Assembly: GCA_031472005.1 (NCBI GenBank)
Contig: PZJY01000002.1
Coordinates: 3,658,001 to 3,722,000, forward strand
DNA length: 64,000 bases
Direction: 5' to 3'
From: Tetracladium setigerum
Taxonomy: Eukaryota; Ascomycota; Leotiomycetes; Helotiales
The notes beneath the pieces were generated by a model. The model was not told the DNA's origin. It saw only the letters and a list, made by a program, of their open reading frames with translations, and did not search any database. Both the position numbers and the translations under genes were made by a program. Of the stretch, positions 34,301 through 45,203 are shown in pieces. Each line of letters starts with the position of its first letter. Positions within the stretch are counted from its first letter, which is position 1.

Positions 34301-35255
34301 AGAGTGGTTAGAAAGAGGCGGATAGACCAACTTGTTTCTTTATTGGCCCGTATTCGGCCTCGAGCTTCTCGTAAATGCAAACTAGATCCCAATCGCTATA
34401 ACTGCCCCAAAAGTCTCTAGAGAGTGCAAAAAGGCTCGGGCTATCTTTCTCCAATAATTTCACTATTGTCAAGTCAAGCCCCGAGATCTGGGATAGCTGT
34501 GTGCCGACGGTGCCGATGCTCGCAATTTCACTTCCTTGGAAAGGGGCACCGAGAAAGATAACACCTGCTATGGAAAGGCGGAGGTTAGCGAACTCGTGTT
34601 GATGTACAGCAATTACAAGCGCCTATGCTAGTTAGCGATTGAGCCTCAAATAGAGCTAAAGCGTGAGAAAATATACCTGTTGAATCACGAGTCCCCAAGA
34701 CTATGCCCAATAAGTAATAGGGGCCTTGATTTTTCCTGTGTATTGTGTTCAACGATCAGGTCAATTAGTCCATATATAGCTGGCTCACCTCTGCTTGCTG
34801 CCGGTGCTGGGACAAGATGTTCAGGAACTGCTCAGCGCACTGACGAAGGCTAGTCTTGACAGCACGATCCCTCCAGTCTGATTTATAGCTGTAGGTAGCG
34901 ATACGTGCGTTTTTGAATTCAGGTACGAGCAAGTCCCGGATCCACATGACCTCTGTTGTGCCATCCTCGCTAGCATTGTCTGATGGTTTCTTCCCTTTCC
35001 AAAATTGCGCTCTATCTCTGAATCTTTTTGGTCTATCGGCTGGCGATGACACTTTCTTCACCCAGGTGTAGAATTCATGAGAGCCGAGACCCTGAACCGC
35101 GACGATACTGGGTAGGTAGGTTAGTGGAGTTCTGAGCGTACTGTGATATGTGGGAATCGCGTTTCGTACTCCACTTCCGGCTCGGGCCTTCCCGCAGTCT
35201 CGTCGGACCAGATGTTTAAACCGCTGGCTTTAACAGTTTCTTTAGTGCATGCCAT
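31375..35255 (-). CDS. NLR-like STAND protein: alpha/beta hydrolase - NB-ARC - TPR
   Basis: Seven exons: 35255-35170, 35107-34789, 34735-34677, 34622-34332, 34281-34101, 34045-33829 and 33778-31375 (about 1185 aa). N-terminal lipase-like domain: VAVQGLGSHEFYTWV, the nucleophile elbow LLLIGHSLG, VIFLGAPFQGSEIAS and FLEADHSGLNKFSGDD. Then a linker with VHFTVPRPVNSLFTGRTELL, Walker A (ITGLGGQGKSE), Walker B (SWLLILDNADD), LLTSR (sensor) and a winged-helix-like MHPLTHAWA. The C-terminal ~375 residues are nine 42-residue TPR units of LLEQVVKIRGTTLAETHP type. Such proteins act in fungal non-self recognition and programmed death, with TPRs as sensor and the hydrolase as effector; this role is inferred from the family. 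The frame breaks inside GHSLGG; one extra G in the run read from 34696-34693 repairs it. Confidence 0.88.
31390..32505 (-). repeat. Nearly identical 126-bp TPR-coding repeats (about nine)
   Basis: Nine tandem units of 126 bp encode the TPR tail of the NLR. Positions shared by most units read AIALLEQVVK, LAETHPDR and ASQHVLAIAYQ, with variation mainly at residues around the NGQ/DGQ turn and helix A. Such high internal similarity is typical of fungal NLR sensor repeats that are kept alike by recombination and can change in number. Confidence 0.85.
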
Positions 35256-35648
35256 TGTTATTCTGTTGTGTGACAGATCCGTGAAGCTGTTTACACAGCT
35301 GATCAAGCTTGTTGAGCTAGAGTGACGTTGGTCATGATGCCGCTCCCAGCCTTACAGCCTCACTTGACTTGACATTCGCCTCTGTCAAAATCTCAAAGAT
35401 ACGCCTACTCAGGGTATATCTGAGTATGCTACTCTGGGTCTCTGCATATCTACACTTCCCCTGAACTTTATCACTCATTATCATATCATCAATATTCCAG
35501 CAGCCTCGGGCTTTTACACTATCTTTTCCATACGGCCCTCAACAAGCTGAGTGCAATAGAATTATAGAATACGAGACACCGTTCTCCGTGAGTGCAGATT
35601 ATGAAGGCTACTCTACCTCGAGGCATTCGGATGATTAATTGGTATAGT
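35256..35648. promoter_or_regulatory. Upstream region of the NLR gene
   Basis: A 393-bp gap between the NLR start codon and the 3' end of the DUF6601 gene on the same strand. It must hold the NLR promoter and the DUF6601 terminator. No specific sites recognised. Confidence 0.4.
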
Positions 35649-36697
35649 CTACGGAATTACAGAGGTCTTAGACAGTCTCAATACCTGCTTCCGCTTCCTG
35701 CCTCTTGCAAACGTTCTTGTCGTTGCCAAGTGAAAAACAAAAAGCCACGAGAATAAGAAGAGGGCCACAGTAAAGACAACCAACGGTAAAACCATCGAAA
35801 AGATTGCAAATCCATATGAAACTTGTTGGAACACAGTGTTCTGCTGTAGCCTGCTTGTTCCAAGCCCAACTTGCATTGCAGTAAGCACAAGGGTGATATA
35901 CAGAAAGACTAGTACCGTCCATTTGAAATTATTTTCAAAGAAAACGGAAATTCGGTCATATCTATTTTCGTACCCGCGCAAGAAACGATTCGAATCGAAG
36001 ATATGAGTAAGCCGATAAATGTTATTTAGCCTGTTTAATCGAAGCTCCCCGTACTGGTAACGTTGGTTGACCATATCCAATTCCTCGCTGTCAATATTTG
36101 AGAGAAATGCGTCAACGAAAATAGTCCAGTTATTCCAACTAACCTCTGGCGAGATAAGTCCCAGCTCCGTAGCAATCTTGAAATCACTTGGGTAGCGGAG
36201 AAGCGCGACATAAGATAGCAAAAATCCACAAGAATTCGCATATATTGTAGTATTGTGACATATAGTATCGATCCAAATCTGGTAATCGAGAATGTAGTCC
36301 GGAAGAGGTTTGATGAAAATCCGTGACTCATGCCAGACCATGTGCAAATCGGCCTGTTCGGTAATGACTATTTGGCGCTCTAGCATTCTCTGCCGGTGTA
36401 AAGGTCGAGCATGTGTTGGCCTTCCCGCAAGCCACAGATATCGGTGGATATTATTCAGTCTCAAGACGTTCATATCTAAAGCTATGAAAGCTGCATCGTC
36501 GCTGCCGCGGCGCACGAGCTCGTTTTCGTGATCATGGTATGCGGCTGGCAGAGATGCTGTAGATAGCTGCGCTGGCGCTGATACTTGCTGTCCGAAAGGG
36601 TTCGCAGTAGCAGAGAATGGAGGTGATAACTGCGAGAGGTGTTCATATAGTGCATCAAATTGCTGTGATTCAAGAATCCACTGACCTGTTTTGCCAT
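35649..36697 (-). CDS. DUF6601-family membrane protein
   Basis: Core frame 36515-35649 contains RLNNIHRYLWLAGRPTHARP, RQIVITEQADLHMVW, RIFIKPLPDYILDYQIWID and FLLSYVALLRYPSDFKIA, which fit DUF6601, a fungal family of unknown function. Two membrane helices lie near the C-terminus (VLVFLYITLVLTAMQVGLG; FSMVLPLVVFTVALFLFSW), followed by a basic tail. The ATG at 36697 starts MAK, but the following WILESQQFDALYEH lies in the neighbouring frame; one extra A in the run read from 36692-36689 joins them. If not, translation may begin at an internal Met near 36474. Fungal members often lie near NLR genes, but I see no functional link here. Confidence 0.72.
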
Positions 36698-38660
36698 GTT
36701 ATAATACGCCAAGCGCGCGCAGATATTTCTCAGGCCAGTGCGACAACACAGCAGAAAAACAATTCCAGGGGTTAGCGAAGGAGTAGGTCGACAAAGTCTA
36801 CCTAGGTAGGTCGGTAGGTAAGGATGAGTATTGCGTTTGATGCAGTGGGGTCAAGTGTGATGCGATGCTCAGCGGCTGTATGCGCACAGACCTTTGAGAG
36901 ATCTGACCATTTCTACCTCTCGAGTAGACCTTGGGAAGGATCTTCTTGAAAGTTTCGATGGGAAGCCAATCCTGTAAGGGACTTTACTTATCAGGTAAAT
37001 TATCTTTTTTAATAGCTAAAACTTGATCCTAATGATGATGACTGAAACACGAATTGTTGAATTATGAGCAGAAAATATATGAGTCAATTTCCAGGCAACA
37101 GTCATGTCATTGCTCACACCTTCCTCCAAGCAAGGTTCGAGACGAAGTGGACTTCACCGACACCAACCAGCCAATTCTCTTCACTACCAATCAGAGAACT
37201 TAATGATCAAGTCACATGCTCATTGCAAACATTTAGGCAAGTATAAATACCTGCGCCATTCCCCCATTAATTTCCCTTTTTCTCCCCAGCTCTTCTTTGC
37301 ATTCGCTTAGATCAAGTGTAGTATCTGTTCTTTTCAGTTTAATATCTGAAAGATGTCGAACTGACATCAATCACATATATTCAAATTTTTGTCGACAGTT
37401 GAGATTTCCCTGAGCTTGTCTCATAGATCTTGGCCACGGTGACACGAGTCTTACACTGCTTCTCGTTGTTGCGACCTACCCTACCGACTACGCTTTTCAT
37501 TGCGACTTCTTGTTTTGGACAGAAGTGTGAAGATGAGCAATTGAGCGTGAGATTTAACTGGAGCTAGTGGAGGGTATTTCACCAGGATTAGGAATCGCGA
37601 ATCTCTAAAACCTAAATATGTATAATTATCTTTTGATTACTATTGCCTGGTTTATTCTTTGGAGATGTTGATCAGTTGTCCCGTTGGTGGCCTTAACATT
37701 CATGTTGGTTGTTCCGGTATTCTGAATTTCTGCTGTCTGATTGGCCTATCTCTGTTTTGGGCTCATAACACAAAGCTCCTATCATGGAAAAAATAATTCC
37801 TCGACGTTTAAAGACATGAAGTAAAAAGACTCCATTCTGCCGGGCTCATATTTTGTATTGATATTCTTACAGAAGTCTAGACATCTCGGTGTATGTGTGC
37901 TTACTTAATGTGACATTCTATGTCGCTAGCCGTATGGTCAACTTCTGTCAACTCACAACAGTCAGTCACTACGGTCCCCAAAGTGTGCACTGTTTTCTAT
38001 ATTTTCTGTTCTATGTCAAGGATAATATCTAGATAGAGCCAGTCCACTCCTAACGATGCGACTTTTGACGCTTCAACAGAAATCTGATTGGTGTTTCTGT
38101 CTTATATACAAAAGTAGCAATAAAACCCGTGGTTGCGAGACATGACGAGAGCATAAGGTCTCTCGTCTGAAACCTCAAATTCATCACTGTAGGAAGTTTG
38201 TGGTAGGCGAAATCTAATTATGTTATAAAAAGAGACTCTCTATAAATTGAGGGCGAGAGTGATGCTTCGAATCTGATTTCTAAGCCAACACAACATGCCA
38301 ACTTCGTCCTTCGTAATCCCACTCCCACTTGCTTCAGGGAATTCAGTCACTTCTTTTCGACATAGCCACAAGGTGTACCGAGTGAGAACATATGCGCTGC
38401 TGTGAGGATTCTTTGGTGTGGACATCGCTGATTGGCATCGTTTGACAAGTCACTTGCTAGCTGTACTCGTAATGAACATCAAAACAGACCCCCCATACAG
38501 AAGAAGAACACCTTGTAACATTTGGATCTTTGTCTATCTGGTACCCCTAATGCTGAGCTTGATTCATTTATGTCCGCAATTGAGCAAACAAGTCGTGGCT
38601 CAAGATAAATCCAGCCAACCTAAAAGGGACTCATAGCATCCACTTCTGTCACGACTACAT
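36698..38660. other. Intergenic region
   Basis: About 2 kb without a supported gene. CCTAGGTAGGTCGGTAGGTAAGG lies at 36801-36823. A minus-strand ATG frame at 38240-38425 (61 aa) has no family features. AT-rich throughout. Confidence 0.4.
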
Positions 38661-41600
38661 CTACGCACTCGGACGAATGATCGGGATCTCTTCCATAATC
38701 TCAATCACACCACTCATCCACGTATACCAATCCGCACGACTCTTCTCATCACCACCAATCTTCAACATCTGGATCAAAAGCCGATACCCCCCAACCGGCA
38801 GCGGCAGCGGCGTAGTATAATTCTGGCCATCCCACATCGGCGGCGAATTGAAGCCATCAATAAGATTGATATTAGGCGAAGATCCCACGAAGATGTAATT
38901 CGTGCCCAAGATATCCACGCCGAGGAAATTGCCGGTGTTCTCGGCCGTGGTCTTGGTGTAGTTGACGGCAACCTCTGGGTCGAAACCGTAGTAGGTTGGT
39001 TTGAAGTCGGTGTCGGCTTTTACGATGTCAAAGCGTGTGTAGAGGAGAGCTTGTTTCCAGGTTGCTACGAGTGCCATTTCGGTTAAGGGGCCTTGGACGT
39101 GGTTTCGGACGCCGACTGATTGGTAGAAGAGCTGTGGTTCGCCCATGGCTGGATATTCTGCGAAAAGGAAGTTGTTTGGCACGGGATCCATTCCCAACAC
39201 TTCAGCTTTTTTGTAGTCGTATGCGGCACCAACGTACGGTACCACGAATTTCTCGTTTACACTGCTGCTTACGGTGATGAATCCATTGTAGAATGGAACC
39301 ATGTGGTCTGGAAGACCTTCTGGCGCTTTAATGTTGACGGTGACCTCGCGACTCTGCCCTGCACCGAGTGAAAAGGTGGTCCCAGTAGGGAACTCAACTG
39401 TCGCTCCGAATGGAAGAGATTCAAGACGCATCATAGATGGACGAAGATAGCCTTGCTTGTTTGGGACATCCCAATGAGGATACTTTGCCATTCCCGGAGT
39501 CAGAGTGTGTCCGAGAGTGTACTCCACGGCTCTCTGCGATGGATTGCGAATTGTAATCTTGGGAGGATTCTTGGCCAATCTCTCTGTCGGACCGAGCTCA
39601 AGTTGACCTGGGCTGACAGTTGATGTGTAAAAGATCGCGTCATAGGTACTAACTAACCCGGCACCTTGCTGGACTGGAGGGGAAAAGTCATCCCTGCCTA
39701 CTTTGAGGGCTGGTTTTGCAGTAGACTGAAGACGGGCGAGAATCTGAGCCACGGAGAGGTTGGGGAATTGACTCTTCACCAATGCAAAAGCTCCTGCGAA
39801 GTAGGGAGTGGCCATGGATGTACCACTGGCATAGGCAAATCCAGATCCACTAAGAGGCCAGGTTGAAATGATCATACCGCCAGGGGCAGCAATCTGAGGC
39901 TTCATGGTGAAATCATAAACAGGTCCTGATGCATGTATTAACAATTTTTGAATAGCTGAAAATATAATAAGAGAAGAAGAGTAGATAGGAGACCCGGACT
40001 TCGTTATTGAGAACTGAGACTCGGCGGAAGAAAAATCGGAACAACATACCAACACTGCTGAAGTTATTTGGTTTTCCACCCCACGACTGCCTAGTCAATT
40101 TCGGAACGGAACTCTCAAATGTAAGAGAATAATTAGCAGACTTCTTGCCATCGTTGTAAAGTTTCTGGGATGTGGTAGTTCCAAAATTCAAAAGCTCTTT
40201 ATCGGCGTCGTAGGCTGGAATGGTGGCAGCGAATCCCTCGAGGAATGGATTTTCCAAGAAAGCGGAACCAGGATAAGTCAAAACATTGCGGAATCCTGAG
40301 GCAGCTGCAGCAGATTGTGTCAAACCCAGACTGCAAAGACCGCGCCTAACAACAACGACGTGATCGTCTTTATTCTCGATTCCAGCATAAGCGTTGTAGT
40401 TGATTGCTCGGCAACCAAACTCAGCGACCTCGTCACCTTCGCCCACGACGATGACCTTGAGCTTACCTGGTGGGAAGGCGTAGGTACTTCCGTATGTGAT
40501 GGGCGCACCGTTAGAATCAATGGCCTGGAAAGTCTGGAAGAGAGTATTCTCTACCGAGGCAACGGCAATAGCTGAGGGGCTATTGGCTGGGGAGTTGATA
40601 GTGAAGGGCTCAACAGAACCATCATTACCAGCAGCAGCAATAACAGCAATTCCTCGTTCGGTCAATCCAGTGATGAGTTGCATATAAGGATCACCTGGAG
40701 CAGTTCCAAAGCGGGAGTAAGCGCCAACAGACATGGTGATGATATCAGGGTTAGATTCGGCGGCTGTGGCCATCGAGCGCAGGAGAATATCATCGCTCAC
40801 TCCTCCAGTACAACCAAAAACGCGGAACATTCCAAGCTCTGCCTCAGGAGCAACGCCTGTTAATCCGGCAAAATGGGGGGCGTCAGACGCAACCTCCATA
40901 CCAATGATACCTATGATAATTGCTCATTAGGAAAAGACATCAGAACCAGACAGTACCAGACTTACCAGCAACATGAGTCCCGTGACCACCATCAGAGCAT
41001 GTAACCCCTGGGTCGTCGTCTGATATGGGCTCTTCGTAGCCTGTATAAGAATCTCCAACAAGGTCTTTGCCGAATGATATTTTACAGCCAGGGCCAAAAC
41101 AACCCCCAAGAGAAGGGTGGTGCCAGTCTACCCCGGAGTCGATGATGGCGATTTTGACACCTTTACCTTTGATACCGCGGGTATGAAGACGATCCACACC
41201 GGTTATCTTGTGAGGAGTGTTGTAGTCAAGTCCAGATGGAGTAGTTTGGCGAGACTTGATCGCATTGGTGCTACCCGACCGCTTAGCCAGGCCTTGAAGC
41301 GCTTCTGCTGAAACGATATCAACGGGTGCTAGTGGGCGAGGGATAACTCGAACAGGCCAGACCTTTGCTACTTCAGGCAATTTCTCGATGGCAGTGATTG
41401 ATTCGTTGTTGGGAACCTTGACTGACAGTCCGTAGAAGAGATCCGGGTCTTTGAACTCATAACGAACTTCGTAGTCGATGGACTCGTCCTCTGCACGTCG
41501 GGCGAATTTTGCATGAGTATGTTCAGATGGACCATCGAGTGATTTGCCATCAAGCAATTGGACGATGAAAACCCCTGGGAGAGTTTGATCTTGTTGTCGT

Positions 41601-41668
41601 TTAGGGCCATCAAGAGCTGCCGCTGAGGAGCAAAGCGCCAAAAGGCTTGCGAGAATTACCGCCTTCAT
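38661..41668 (-). CDS. Secreted subtilisin-family serine protease (S8, PA-domain insert)
   Basis: Exons 41668-40966, 40910-40050 and 39925-38661 give 942 aa with matching phases. A signal peptide (MKAVILASLLALCSSAAA) is followed by an I9-type propeptide to about residue 130. Catalytic triad: Asp in AIIDSGVDWHHPSLGG, His in DGGHGTHVAG and Ser in SGTSMATPYFAG. The oxyanion Asn is in AAAGNDGSV. A protease-associated (PA) insert sits between His and Ser (VVVVRRGLCSLGLTQ), and the C-terminal ~400 residues are Fn3-like beta domains. This is the minor-extracellular-protease (Vpr-like) class of fungi, active outside the cell on proteins. The frame is intact. It is a plausible secreted virulence or nutrition enzyme, but that is context only. 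Confidence 0.94.
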
Positions 41669-44045
41669 TTCGACAAATACTGAGGATGATTGTTTGAAAG
41701 ATGATTCTTTGGCCTGGAAGAAATCATCCAAATGGATTTGGTATCTCTTTTATCTTTCACGGAGCAAGTAATTCAGGTTGCCAGAGAATTATCGGACAAA
41801 GGAAGATGGACCGTTTCTGCCATCCTTCGATCCACTGACGAACACCTCAGGAGAACGGTGAGGCGATATCCCTGTTTCCCAAGGGCCTAGAAATCGAGAA
41901 TGCTGCAATAGTGGGATATACTCTGTGTAATATTCGTACACCATGGCCTGGATATCGCAATAGTGTCGGTTAATCAAACTTGGAAGGAACATATTACACC
42001 CTTGAACGTAGTCACTCCTTTGTACCGTAAGAGTACATGAGAAGAATGTGACATGTTCTAAGAAAGAAGCATTAAGATAGCAATTTGGAAAACGGTTGCG
42101 GGATTGTGTATGGATTCCTCGTTGTCTCGACATCATTGAGTACCAGTGAGTACTGTCAGCATGTTCTAATCACTGGCTCTGCGGATAAGTCTAACTTTAA
42201 TTCGTGTTTGTCTGTGTAATCGTCAGCATGGGATCTTCTCTGCATGGAATTGCGAACAAGACAAGCCAAGGCTTGTGAGTTCCACAAACCGATTTAAACT
42301 GATAAGATACTCCCAGATGTCCTACTTGGACTACTTGCCTGTTCTGCCATGCTTTCCGCGTTCACTTTCACGACTGCCTAACACAGTTAAGTGCACAAAC
42401 AGTGCAAGCATTTTGCTGCAACAAGGGTGCAAGATGCTCAACTGTTTTGTTGACTCCAAAGTATATGTGTGGCGTAAAAGTACATGATTCGATTCAGAAG
42501 AGGGGCTGGGCATTCAAACCGTTGAGTTTATCATATGCTCGATGCGCTAGTGGTATGCTTCTCGTATTGACTTAATATACTGAAAGTCTGGGCACAAGAA
42601 AAGGCAGGTGAAAAGGTAGATCCAAGAGCAGGTCAGCTTCGGGCTCCAAATGCCCCTGCGTTGGAGAGGATGCGCTAGTCTCATATACCGGCGTCAACCC
42701 GCAATTGGTCTCCGGAGCTTCGGCCACCAGGCTCAAGAACGCACCGTATGCTTTTCGAATCCCATTTTTGCTAGTGCAGAACTTCGCAAGGTCCATGTTT
42801 GCGATTCTTTGTACGGAGTACCTCCACCGCCCCAGACAGGTTTGACAATCGCCGGACTTTTGTGATTACTATTCATTGCCATCTCATCATCAGGACAGAG
42901 CTCGCTAAGGACAGGGCTCTCTCTTGCCCCTTCGTAGCGGAATTGAAGAGTCGCGTGTCCGCTATTTGGGGTAACTTCAAAGAGTTGAAGGTGTCTTAGG
43001 TTTGTATGGAATAAGGAATATGGAATATTTGAAGAGGAGAAGAAAGAGTAAGAAGGTAAATCCGGACGATGACTAAGTAGACGATGTTAGTCACATGACA
43101 TTACACGAGCATCATCTGGTTGGCAAGGGCACTTGGTTGAAACGGAAGAGGGGAAAGGATAGTCAAACCTCTAACATGTCAAGTAACCCCCATTTCTTGT
43201 AGAAAGAACGCTAGTAATCTTTCCTACCAATTCCCACAAATCAAAAAGCTGAAACAAGACTTTTGAGCATTAAAAACAATTTAAAGAGTGGGGCCCAAGA
43301 TCTAATCAAGGGCCCCGGCTGCTATGATAAGCACATTTTCTAGATTAATTATGCTTATATCGAATATGCTTACAGAGAGTTTTCCGCATTGTATCCCGAA
43401 AACATCATATCTACCTACCTTAACTACCTTACCTGCCTACCTTCCTACCTACCTTCCTACATACCTAAATAAATAAAAAACGGAGATGACAGGCAGGATA
43501 GGTCCAATGGGCTAGATGCGTTCAACCAGACCATCGCTCAAATCCTTTCGCAGATTTCAGTGCTCATGCCTCACCAGAAGTTCAAAACCATCCAAAATCG
43601 CTCCGAAGGTTAGAAAAGGTTCACTACTACCGCTCTACCAACCTCATAACCTTCTTTCCCGGATTTCTCTTCGTGTTTTCGTTCCACTTGTTTTTGTTGC
43701 AACTATCGTAAGTCGAGATGGAGGCTGAAGAAGAGGCTGACGGGGCGGTGCAAGTGCCCACCCGCATCCAAAGCTCGAGAAGTGGGACAACAATGCCATC
43801 ATCGCTCTACCATCGTGTTGACCGAGTTTCAAGAAAGATCATGCTTCCTTTTTGTTCGCGGGGTCGCCGAGGGGTATGCATATAAGTAATAAGGATCTTT
43901 CTCCAAGTATTTCCTGTATTTGCGATCATCGTATCTCATTCCAATAACCACCCATTCATTCCACTGACCGTTTTCAACATCTTGAGCCGCCTCTAGAACT
44001 TGTGCATCTTCTGTACCTGCATCCGAACTTATGCAGTCAGCCAGA
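41669..44045. other. Intergenic region with tetranucleotide repeats
   Basis: About 2.4 kb. An ACCT/CCTT tetranucleotide tract spans 43411-43462. Coding-like stretches occur on the plus strand at about 43503-43610 and 43715-43840 but no start, splice or family supports a gene. A 115-aa minus frame at 41789-42136 lacks family features. Confidence 0.4.
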
Positions 44046-44559
44046 ATGTCATTCGCCCTCAGCTTTGCCAATATCGAAGCTCTCACAGCTATCCATGCCG
44101 TGAATCGCAACATCACCCCTTCCACCATCGCCAGACGAGGCTCGCAAATCTCCCTCTCTTCTCACATGTAGGCAGGCTCCTTTCTCCCTCTCCGCGAATC
44201 CCTGTCTAATATCATATACTAGGTCATCCACCAGCTCCCACTCTCTCTCCTCCTCCTCCTCCTCCTCCTCCTTCGATCCCACCTCACACGACCACCATCT
44301 CTTCCGCTCTCTTCACAATCTCCGCACACACTGGCGCGAACACATCTGGGCACACCAGACCGACCGCATCGAGCGACTACTTGCTGTTGGCAATGTTATC
44401 GCTGGAAGTAGGGTGTTGACAGCAGAAGAGATGGAGGTGGAGTTGTCGTCAGTTCCCGAGATTACAAGAGGCTTTGCGGGTTGCTTGCCAGTTGTCTGTT
44501 CAGAGGAAGATGCATTTGTGGGGTGGAGAATCAAGGCTGCTACCTTTCCGAGGATATAG
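44046..44559 (+). CDS. Hypothetical protein with poly-Ser run
   Basis: Two exons, 44046-44167 and 44223-44559, give 152 aa; the 55-nt intron has GTAGGC, a CTAAT branch point and TAG. A poly-Ser run from a TCC microsatellite (about 44247-44273) precedes a helical, charged segment (LFRSLHNLRTHWREHIW) and a domain-like end (RIERLLAVGNVIAGSRVLTA; FVGWRIKAATFPRI). I do not recognise the family. The opposite strand also has a coherent frame at 43829-44128, so strand choice is not certain; the consistent exon joining favours the plus strand. Confidence 0.4.
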
Positions 44560-45203
44560 GACCTTGCTCTAAGAGCTTCCGTTGAGGTATGGTTTTTTGC
44601 AAGCGCTTTCTTGAGAACTGATCTAGAAGGAAGGGCTAGTATATCACGCTAGGTTGACGTCGAGGAGAAGTTTACCCTCGGGTCTTGCGAGTGAGGTTGT
44701 ATTTCTATTTCATTGAGTCTTTTTTCCATTAGCATCAGCGTTCTTTTCTGTTTTTTCGGCGTAAACATATACCATATGGAATGAATCTTGGACTTTGGAT
44801 GGAGTATCCTGTTCATAAACGACTTATCTAAGGGTCGGCGTGGTGACTTCCTTGTAGTCGCGATTAAGATCTCAACTTCACAAGGCAATCGAGGGACATA
44901 TGCCTCCCTATCAATAAATTGCCAAAGATTTTACAATATATTTTTGCCAAATTCATTCAAGTTAAGTTTCAAGGGTTTTCTTTGCGTCTTACGTAGTGCC
45001 TTCCTTCTGTCTGTTTTTCAAATTGCGCTCCTTCCCCTTCCTCGCCTCTGCAACCTAGAATGGTTCTTTCGTTCTAAGTTCTCTCTTTCGTTTGCCTCTC
45101 CAGTACGTACGATACGTATTTTTATTTTTATTTTCATTTGTATTCGCTATCGCAGCATTGTTTCCAACCACGACTTTGCCAGTAACATTTCAACTACAAC
45201 ACG
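44560..45203. other. Intergenic region
   Basis: T-rich with a TTTATTTTTATTTTCATTTG tract near 45120, probably the leader of the next gene. No feature supported. Confidence 0.4.

Noticed and set aside
38240..38425. 61-aa ATG ORF, minus strand
   Set aside because: No family, no neighbours in phase, typical chance length.
41789..42136. 115-aa ORF upstream of the subtilisin, minus strand
   Set aside because: Cys/Tyr-rich but no domain; likely chance frame in the promoter region.
43411..43462. ACCT/CCTT repeat as possible telomere-like or mobile element end
   Set aside because: Simple tetranucleotide repeat; the unit is not TTAGGG and no element borders it.
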